A stretch of DNA of 64,000 bases. Origin: Nicotiana tabacum (Eukaryota; Streptophyta; Magnoliopsida; Solanales; Solanaceae). The DNA lies in NCBI RefSeq assembly GCF_000715075.1, contig NC_134087.1:191115276-191179275 (forward strand), read 5' to 3'. The stretch's first letter is position 1. Every line of letters begins with the position of its first letter. Under the pieces are notes generated by a model. The model saw only the letters and a program-made list of their open reading frames with translations, searched no databases and was not told where the DNA came from. Positions 57,105 through 64,000 of the stretch are shown here, one piece after another. A program made the position numbers and the translations under genes.

Positions 57105-58832
57105 ATGGTGAAATCACGAGGCAGAGGCGATAAACAATAGGGAAAAGGAGAGTCCTCCCGGGGTAGAGGAAAGAGCATGATTAGATTGACCTCTCAAGCC
57201 CGGCAAGCCATCAAAAACACCAGAAAGATCATAAAGGCTGCTAACAGAGCTATTGACCAATTGGGGAGTAAGTATGTGCCTTCTGGGGAAGCGTCCGACT
57301 CAGATTCCGTGCCAGAATATGTTCCTGATTGGCCGGAGAGGAACAGATTAAGGGATACACCTCTGGGCTCTCCTACTGCCCAAGCATCAGTGCACATATC
57401 TACTGAGTCGTCTGAGGGCTCAGCTGCAGGCAGTGACAATGAAAATTCCACCTCACTTACAACTTCACTATCCGAGGAGGATCCCGTAGAAGAAGAAGGA
57501 GAAGAAGTAGGAGGGGGTGAGCCCCAAGTAGGAGGGGTAGAGAGCTCTAGGAATCCGGAGGCATGGCAGGACAGGTTTGTGAGTGAAGTGGCCTACCACA
57601 AGTTCAGAGAATGGTGGCCCGAGAGGAAGTTAATACCTAAGCGAAAATTCATCACACGGGACCTTTTGCCTTACAACCCCAATGTGTTGAGGCAGTTCAG
57701 AGAGAGAGCAGACTGGGACTACTTGATAGGCCACATGGAGGATGTCAATGAGCACTTAGTCAAGGAATTCTACACTAATGTTGCCCCACATCAAAAGGGT
57801 ACCACAGTGACTAAGGTGCGGAACTTGAAAGTGAAATTTGATGGCAAAACTATAAATGACTACCTGGGCTTCCCAAATGAGGATGAGACCTTGTACTTAG
57901 ACAAGGTAGCTTTGGGGAGGATTCCCATCATAACTAGCTGAGTACTTGGCAATCCCATGTACCACCCCAACATGGTTGACAGCGGGGATAAAAATTCTGA
58001 GGAGAACATTGAACTTTGAAGCAAAAGGGTAGGAAACATTTGTTTGTAGCCGGCTAGACCCACCACTCACGACAACTCCCTTCCTATCTCCCGGGCTATA
58101 TTGGTGGCATCGATCATGGCGGGGTACCCAATCAACATCGGGAATGTGATGTTCAGGGTAATTACACGGGTCATGAACGAAGGCGATAAATCCTACCCCT
58201 TCCCCAATTTCCTGTCCATGTACTTTAAGGACCTAGAGGTGGAGAAGCAGAGATTTGATGTGAAAATCACCAAGGGTCCTGACAACCCCAAGGACCCTAA
58301 GGGCAAAGCCACTACTTCAACTGGCCAGTCTGAAGAGCCAGTAGTAGTAGTGGCTCCTACTCAGCCTCTCTCTGCCACTCCATATAGGGCCCCAGGACCC
58401 TCCACTTCTATAGTTCCGGAGATCCCATCATCCGCAGCATATCCTTTGACTACCCACCTCCTGAGCCATACCCTTGTCAGTATCAACAACTAGATGCAGA
58501 CAACTACTTCCAAGCTGTCTGTACTTTCTACTTCGGTGGCAGGCCATTCTGCACCTCCTCCGCCACAAGTTCCACAGTCCATGGAGAACACTCTCAAGGA
58601 GCTTCTGGACAACCAGAAGAAGCTCCTAGAGGACCAGAAATTGATCATGGATGATGTTGATTCTCATGGAAAGGCATTGAAGGAGCTTGCTAAGGAGGCA
58701 AAGAAAATGAGAAAGACTCGTGCTTCAAAGGAGTCGGTGAAGGAGTTAAGGGTGGAGCTAGAGAAGTTGAAGGCTGATCACTTGCCTCTGGATCTTCTAT
58801 TGCATGACCCGGCTTCAGCATCCCAGCCCTGA
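57105..58832 (+). pseudogene. Athila second ORF (env-position, plant-transposon-protein-like)
   Basis: The ATG at 57105 opens a basic N-terminus (MVKSRGRGDK), then TAG at 57138; the frame continues from 57177 for 254 codons. It has an acidic stretch (about 57465-57530) and a globular part with FREWWPERKLIPKRKF, ERADWDYLIGHMEDVNE, VKEFYTNVAP and INDYLGF. This resembles the domain called putative plant transposon protein (Transposase_32-like), which I recall from Athila-type elements at the env position. A TGA and frame change at 57939, and TAG near 58018, separate a second part (58101-58493) with VTSIMAGYPINIG-like sequence. A third (58494-58832) has a strong Lys/Glu/Leu coiled coil (MENTLKELLDNQKKLLEDQ on). 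No signal peptide or membrane span is obvious in what remains. Confidence 0.65.
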
Positions 58833-60908
58833 GCCGGAGCAGGAGACAGAGAGGCCACCCAAGAGGAAGAGGGTGATTCCCCATACTGATGATGCTGTTA
58901 TAGAGTTGGAGGACCCGCAGGGAGGTTCCTCTAGCCAGCCCTAATTCCAGTACAAGCCTAGGACTCGGTACAAGCCCAGGTCCCAGTGGAACACAGATTA
59001 CAGGGAGCCAGTCACAGGTTCCCGAGCAGATCGAGGACCTAGGGGCCCAAACTCAGGATCCTATGCAGACGGAGGGCCAATAGGGAGTTTCTTTTTCCTC
59101 TCTTTCTTTTCTTGTGCTTATTTTGGTTAGTTAGCATTGAGAACAATGCTTGCTTTCATTTGAGGGGATGGCCCTATTTGGATGACTGTATATATGACAT
59201 TACTTTTTCTTTATGCTTTCTTTTTACCTTTGGTTTGTACATAATTTTATCATTTGATTGCACTTTTTGTACTTTTTACTTTTGGTCTGTATAGAAAGTT
59301 ACATTCTAATATATATATTCATTCTCCCTTATGTATATTTGACTAAATTCCCTCTTGTATATATTTATTTTACTTTTAGCATTTTTCCTTTCATAGCTTC
59401 TTATTTTATGTTCATAGCTTCTTGTTTTGAGTTTTTGCAATAAGCCTTTGGTTTTCTTAATGCCACGGTTCTTTCCAAAGGTGGAATTTGTGTGAACCGG
59501 GTGGCTCTTCCCGATGATAGACGGTATGACAACCTTCTTAAGGGTTTGAGTCTGTTTTCTTTTTGCTTTTAGTATAAATAGTAGCTAGTTGGTAAGGGTG
59601 CCTCAAACAAAGCTTCACTTGGGCCTAACACATTTGCCTTTGATCCTATGGTCAAAAACAAATTGTTGTGTATAGAATGGTGAAAGTTGTGACCTTGAGA
59701 CTCTTGTGTTGGCCGATAATCCTAAAGTGGTTTTTCGGGACCATTGTGTTGCTCAAATCTTAGCTAAGGTTGTTGTGGGCCCCTGACTCTGTATCTTTAG
59801 CAATCCCATAGCTTGTGTGGTGAGAATTTGAATTGCAAGTCCACGTCCCGAGCCATTAGTCTATAACTTGCCCTGAATGTTTGTTTAGGCAAAATCCTAA
59901 GTGTAATTTGACTTGAGATGTGATTATAGGCTCTCCTTGATCCGAATAATATCTTGAACACTTCCATAACCTACCAATTATAATATCCCTAGTCAACCTT
60001 TTTGATCCATAGACCTTTTTCTTTCAAAAACCACGATACAAGCCTTTACCCGTTTTAAAAATACCCTCTCTTGGCACCCGATCTTTCCTTAACACAAGGC
60101 AAAAGCATAAGTTTGGGGGAAGAGACGAGGAATGCAACAAAGTGGTAAAAGCTACAAAATGAAAAAAAGGAAAGGCAATGAAAAAGAAAGAAAATCAAAA
60201 AGACAAAAAAAAGAAAAAAGAATGATCAATGTAGAAAAGAATGAAGGGATTCAATAAAAGTGAAGAGATGAAAGGTGTGGGAAGTTGAGAAAGGAGAAAA
60301 AGGTTTGAAATGAACAAGAAAGAGTGACAGTGTGTCTCTTTAACCCCTTAGAAAGAAGTTAAATGACTTAAAAAGTCAAGAGAATATGTGCCAAAATGAA
60401 GCAAAAGAAGTGCTGAAGGGAAGATTGAACCTACTTAGACCAAACATTTCCCCTTCACTATATCTCCACAAAATCCCTATATGATCTTGAGTTGAATGAA
60501 GCTTACATTAGTGGTGACTCACATAAGAGGCAATCTTATGGTACTTAGAGCCACACTTGTGACCTTTCTTTGAGAGAGATGAGTTTGTTTCCACTATCAT
60601 TTTGAGTGCTACAATCTAAAAGTGAGGTTTGCTTAGGGAGAGTCAAGGATTGTGAGTTTGGGTTCCACAATGACCAAAGTAGTAGAAAGAGTTTCCCTTG
60701 ATGGGTTGAGTAAATTCTTGATGATCTTGTGTCGCACTAAAACCATGGTGCTTAAAAGAGTGAATGTTGTTAATGATTCATTTGAATTGAGAGCAATTGT
60801 TAGTCCCAATTGATGCTAGATGAGGTCACTTTAGGTCGGCTGAATTTTCTTGGATTTACTCTTAAGGGGTGGGTCTTATTTTGTTTGCTTGAGGATAAGC
60901 AAAATCTT
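58833..60908 (+). other. Athila 3' untranslated region
   Basis: About 2 kb without supportable ORFs. T-rich in 59090-59450, then mixed, then very A-rich (60150-60340). An upstream purine tract AAGTTTGGGGGAAGAGA lies at 60109-60125, resembling the true PPT. A recurrent feature is GATTGTGAGTTTGG-like sequence near 60650. No function is assigned. Confidence 0.65.
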
Positions 60909-60922
60909 AAGTTTGGGGGAGT
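60909..60922 (+). promoter_or_regulatory. Athila polypurine tract
   Basis: AAGTTTGGGGGAGT directly before the 3' LTR start TGATAAC. Confidence 0.8.
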
Positions 60923-62446
60923 TGATAACTAGGGATTATGGTTCATTTTTACACTCCTTCTTACTTGAGTTTTGTTTAAAAATATATACAAAATAGTCTC
61001 AAAGGCTTACATGTTGTACTTGTTTGCAGGGTTTGGTCAAAAAGATGACAATTAGTCAAAACTAGCTCAAAAAGGAGTGAAACATGCACAAGTACCAAGA
61101 ACAAGTCCAGGCACAGTGCAATAGGTCCACTGCGGCCGCACTCCATTTAGTGTGGTCCACAGTGAGGAGCTTCAGAGAGGTGCTATTTCAGAGACTCAAG
61201 AATTACGGCTTCAAAGCATTTTATGCGGACCGCAATGGACTCACCGCGGCCACACTCGATATTGTGTGGTCCGCAATAATGGAGTTCAGAGAGTTGGAGT
61301 TTGGAGATTCATTGCCAATGCGGTCCGCAGTCCTTTTTGTGCGGACCGCAACAGAAGCCACCACGGTCGTGGTGCATTTTGTGCGGCCCGCAGTGGCCAA
61401 GTTCAGAAAGCAGAGTGTAAAGCCAAGAAGCTTCACTGTGGCCGCACTCGATTTTGTTTGGACCACACTACCCCTGCAGGGGTATTTTTGTCCAAACAAT
61501 TCGGCCTAGTATAAATAGTTTCTTTTCCCATTTTTAGGTCATTAGTTGTAATTGAACGATCAGTTGTGCTCGTGAACAGGGTTTATTAACCTTTTTGAGT
61601 AATTTTAGAGTAGTTTTATCATTGAATCTTCAAGTATTAGTTTGTAATTAAATCTTATGGGTTTTTCTTCATCTATTTCTTTGTTTTCTTCTATTCACAT
61701 GAGTAGCTAGACCCATTAGCTAGGGTTGTGGCTCAACCCTAGTATGGGTATTTGATGGGTCTTGAGTTTTAAGGCTTGAATGTCTATGGGTGTTTGATAT
61801 TTAGACTAATTTGTATTTTCCATGTTGAATTAGTGGTTGCAAACACTAATTTATGCCTATTTGACTTGGGTTCTTCTTGAGAAAGAGAACTTGAGTCTAG
61901 GAAAATTAGTCCAACAAGGAATTGGGGCGTATTCAAGAGATTGATAGCCTCAATTAAAGGGTTAAACCTAGAGATAGTAATACCCGACTTGAACCTAAAT
62001 TGCTTGCACAAATTATCATACCCAATTGGTCTTAAGAAAGTCAATTAGGGCAAAATCACTCAAACTACCGAGAGGTATAGAGTGAGAAGTTTAGTGCATT
62101 GGTTATATCGTAATCCCCAACATGACAACCTTGCTTTAGACTCGAGAACCTGTCAAGTATCCACCTAGGAGAAAGTCACTTCCCTAGTGCCTCCTTAACT
62201 ATTTAGACAACCTTTCAAGTATCTTACTCTTAGCTTAATTTAGCATCTTATTAGTATAATATTAGAAGTAATCAAAAGATCAATGATGTTTAGAAGAGTA
62301 ATTAAGAGCAATTACGCATCTCTAATTTAGATAGGAACCCAATTCCCATTTCTAGCTCCATGTGGAAATCGATCCCGACCATCTCGGGTAAAAGCTGCTT
62401 CGACCACTCTTGCTACTTTGTAGTAGTGCAGGGTTGGCACCGATCA
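60923..62446 (+). repeat. Athila 3' LTR (1,524 bp)
   Basis: TGATAACTAGG to CACCGATCA, followed by the GGGAC duplication. It carries the palindrome cluster (61124-61470, NotI octamer at 61132) and TATAAATA at 61510-61517. It differs from the 5' LTR by many substitutions, concentrated in the first 600 bp, and by an extra palindrome unit near 61325. Confidence 0.9.
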
Positions 62447-62451
62447 GGGAC
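62447..62451. repeat. Right TSD GGGAC of Athila
   Basis: Matches 48785-48789. Tat LTR4 sequence resumes directly after it. Confidence 0.85.
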
Positions 62452-62693
62452 CCACCATTGTGGATCGCGAGGGGTGCCTAACACCTTCCCCTCAAGGTTA
62501 TTTTGAGCCCTTACCCTAATATCTGGTAATACAAACTAATTACATGAGTTAACCGCTCTAGGTTCCCTAACGCACCATAATTAGTTAGGTGGCAACTCTT
62601 CAAATACCCAATTCCCAAAAGGAAACGAGTTGTTCCCTCATAAATGTCGAAACCCGGACTTTCCCGCAAAAAGGGAAAAAAAGGGGCGTGACA
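62452..62693 (+). repeat. Tat LTR4, right end
   Basis: Continues the LTR interrupted at 48789: AGGGGTGCCTAACACCTTCC, TTAGGTGGCAACTCTTC and the end GGGGCGTGACA. It aligns with 21690-21912 and 34530-34748. It abuts copia sequence at 62694, with no PBS after it, so it is the outer end of the third Tat element. Confidence 0.85.
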
Positions 62694-63461
62694 GCTAGTA
62701 GTTCAAGGCTATAATCAAGAAGAAGGGAATGACTATGATGAAACATTTGCTCCAGTTGCTCAAATGGAGGCCATCAGAATTCTCATTGTCTTTGCATCTC
62801 ATATGGAATTCAAACTATTCCAAATGGAATGTCAAAAGTGCATTTCTAAATGGCTTTCTAAAAGAAGAGGTCTTCGTCAAGCAACCACCTGGATTTGAGA
62901 ATCATGAGCATCCTGAGCATGTCTTTAAACTTGACAAGGCTCTGTATGGGCTAAAGCAGGCTCCTCGTGCTTCGTATGAAAGATTGTCAAAATTTCTTCT
63001 CGAAAATAGCTTTACAAGAGGAAAAATTGACAAAACCCTATTACTGAAGAAACAAAGAAGGAACCTGCTCATTGTGCAGATCGATGTTGTTGACATCATT
63101 TTTGGAGCAACAAACGATTCTTTGTGTGAGGAATTTGCAAAACTCATGGGGAGTGAGTTTGAAATGAGTATGATGGGGGAACTAAATTTCTTCTTGGGTT
63201 TACAAGTGAAGCAAACTCCCAAGGGGACAATGATAAGTCAACAAAAGTATATCAAGGAGCTGCTTAAGAGATTTGACATGGAAGGATCAAAGATTATTGA
63301 TACTCCCATTGCCACATCCATTCGTCTGGACATGGATAAACTTGGTTCCTCTATGAATGAGACCATGTATAGAGGTATCATAGGATCACTCCTGTATCTC
63401 ACAACAAGCAGACCATATATTATTTTTAATGAGGGTCTCTGTGCCAGGTTTTAATCTAAAC
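62694..63461 (+). pseudogene. pol: SIRE-like copia reverse transcriptase remnant
   Basis: Starts inside RT at [10 protein letters not shown] and [17 protein letters not shown] (first frame). One extra A near 62828, at the first catalytic Asp codon, moves coding to the frame 62729-63454: [21 protein letters not shown] and [12 protein letters not shown]. The Y-V-D-D box is D-V-V-D at 63083-63094. The rest runs [27 protein letters not shown] and a broken LLYLT end with TAA near 63452. This half joins the gag-integrase half at 1320-3047. The segment between integrase end and mid-RT is missing. Confidence 0.88.
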
Positions 63462-64000
63462 CAAAGGAATCTCATTTAAAGGCAACCAAGAGAATCCTAA
63501 GATATCTCAAAGGAACATAGGACCTGTTTTCTACTATCCCTCAGGAGACAATTGTGATTTAATTGGATATGTCGATGCTGACTACGCTGGGTATATGGTG
63601 GACAGGAAAAGCACTTCTAGCATGGCACATTTTCTGAGTTCATGTCTGATTTCATGGGGCACAAGAAAATAAAACTCAGTGGCCCTCTCTACTGCAGAAA
63701 CTGAATATGTGGCTGCTACATCTTGATGTGCTCAACTGTTATGGATTAAACAACAGCTGGAAGATTTTGATGTGTTCTCTGAGTGTGTGCCCTTACTATG
63801 TGACAATATCAGTACACTCAACATGGCCAAGAATCTAGTCCAACATAAGAGAACTAAGCACATTGATGTGCGTCACCACTTCCTTAGAGACAATGTTGAA
63901 AAATGACTCATCTACATGAAAATTTGTAGCACAGAAGATCAGATTGCAGACATATTCACCAAAGCCTTGAGCGGAGAGAATTTTGAAAGAAATCACCTGG
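63462..64000 (+). pseudogene. pol: SIRE-like copia RNase H remnant, cut by window end
   Basis: Continues with ESHLKATKRILRYLKGT (then TAG for Trp/Gln), a frameshifted region matching DLIGYVDADYAGYMVDRKSTS, the VALSTAETEYVAA active-site motif, LCDNISTLNMAKN, and KHIDVRHHFLRDNVEK followed by TGA. The catalytic Asp-Glu-Asp residues are visible in different frames. It ends at the window edge within the ADIFTKALSGENFE tail, so the copia 3' LTR lies outside. Confidence 0.85.

Larger units (their letters stand above)
48790..62446 (+). mobile_element. Athila-like Ty3/gypsy retrotransposon, full length (13.66 kb)
   Basis: Complete layout: 5' LTR (48790-50279), tRNA-Asp-type PBS, gag, protease, RT, RNase H, integrase, untranslated spacer with an LTR-like promoter, second ORF, long 3' untranslated region, PPT, 3' LTR (60923-62446), with matching GGGAC duplications in Tat LTR4. 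Tens of differences between the LTRs and many frame breaks show it is an old, dead copy. Confidence 0.9.
38095..62693 (+). mobile_element. Third Tat/Ogre-like element, 3' half with nested insertions
   Basis: From the end of RT through RNase H, integrase, post-pol repeats, PPT and 3' LTR, in plus orientation. LTR, PBS, gag, protease and most of RT are absent on the left, where it joins Tekay integrase at 38095-38100. Three later insertions sit in it: hAT-like (38143-38842), TTA-flanked (46124-47213) and Athila (48790-62446). Its right end (GGCGTGACA, 62693) abuts copia RT. Confidence 0.8.

Overview
This is plant nuclear DNA made almost entirely of nested LTR retrotransposons. I found no host protein-coding gene, rRNA, tRNA gene or CRISPR array. 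The element families (Tat/Ogre-like, Tekay/Del-like and Athila-like Ty3/gypsy, and a SIRE-like Ty1/copia), the very long LTRs and the LTR sequences resemble those of Solanaceae. A Nicotiana-like genome is my best guess, from recognition and not from a search.

Layout. (1) 1-1319 is a gypsy-type LTR cut by the window edge. (2) 1320-3047 is the 5' half of a decayed SIRE-like copia (gag end, protease, integrase); its RT/RNase H half reappears at 62694-64000, so about 59.6 kb of other elements separates the halves. (3) 3048-3171 and 34749-38099 are two pieces of one antisense Tekay element. Inserted in its LTR, with a 5-bp ATAAT target-site duplication (TSD), is a Tat block at 3172-34748 with the order LTR1 - internal 1 - LTR2 - internal 2 - LTR3. 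Internal 1 has lost gag and most of pol and holds the 3' end of a second, sense Tekay (10915-14532). Internal 2 has a broken gag-protease-G-patch region and an RT-to-integrase deletion. (4) 38095-62693 is the 3' half of a third Tat element: RT end, two RNase H domains, integrase, tandem repeats and a 3' LTR. A 700-bp hAT-like element (8-bp TSD) lies in its RT. A 1.09-kb TTA-flanked inverted-repeat element and a full-length Athila (48790-62446, TSD GGGAC) lie in its LTR.

Order of events from the nesting: copia first, then antisense Tekay and the third Tat, then the Tat block, then sense Tekay, the hAT-like element, the TTA-flanked element and Athila in unresolved order. Every coding region is broken by stops, frameshifts, deletions or catalytic substitutions, so none looks autonomous.

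The most notable structures are: a conserved stem-loop 3' of pol in all three Tat bodies; a sharply bounded 2,115-bp near-identical tract between two otherwise diverged LTRs; an LTR-like promoter with a possible intron placed in front of the Athila second ORF; a 52-bp template-switch patch in the Athila integrase; and eight copies of a primer-binding-site core in one Tat leader. All counts and comparisons were made by eye on the sequence.
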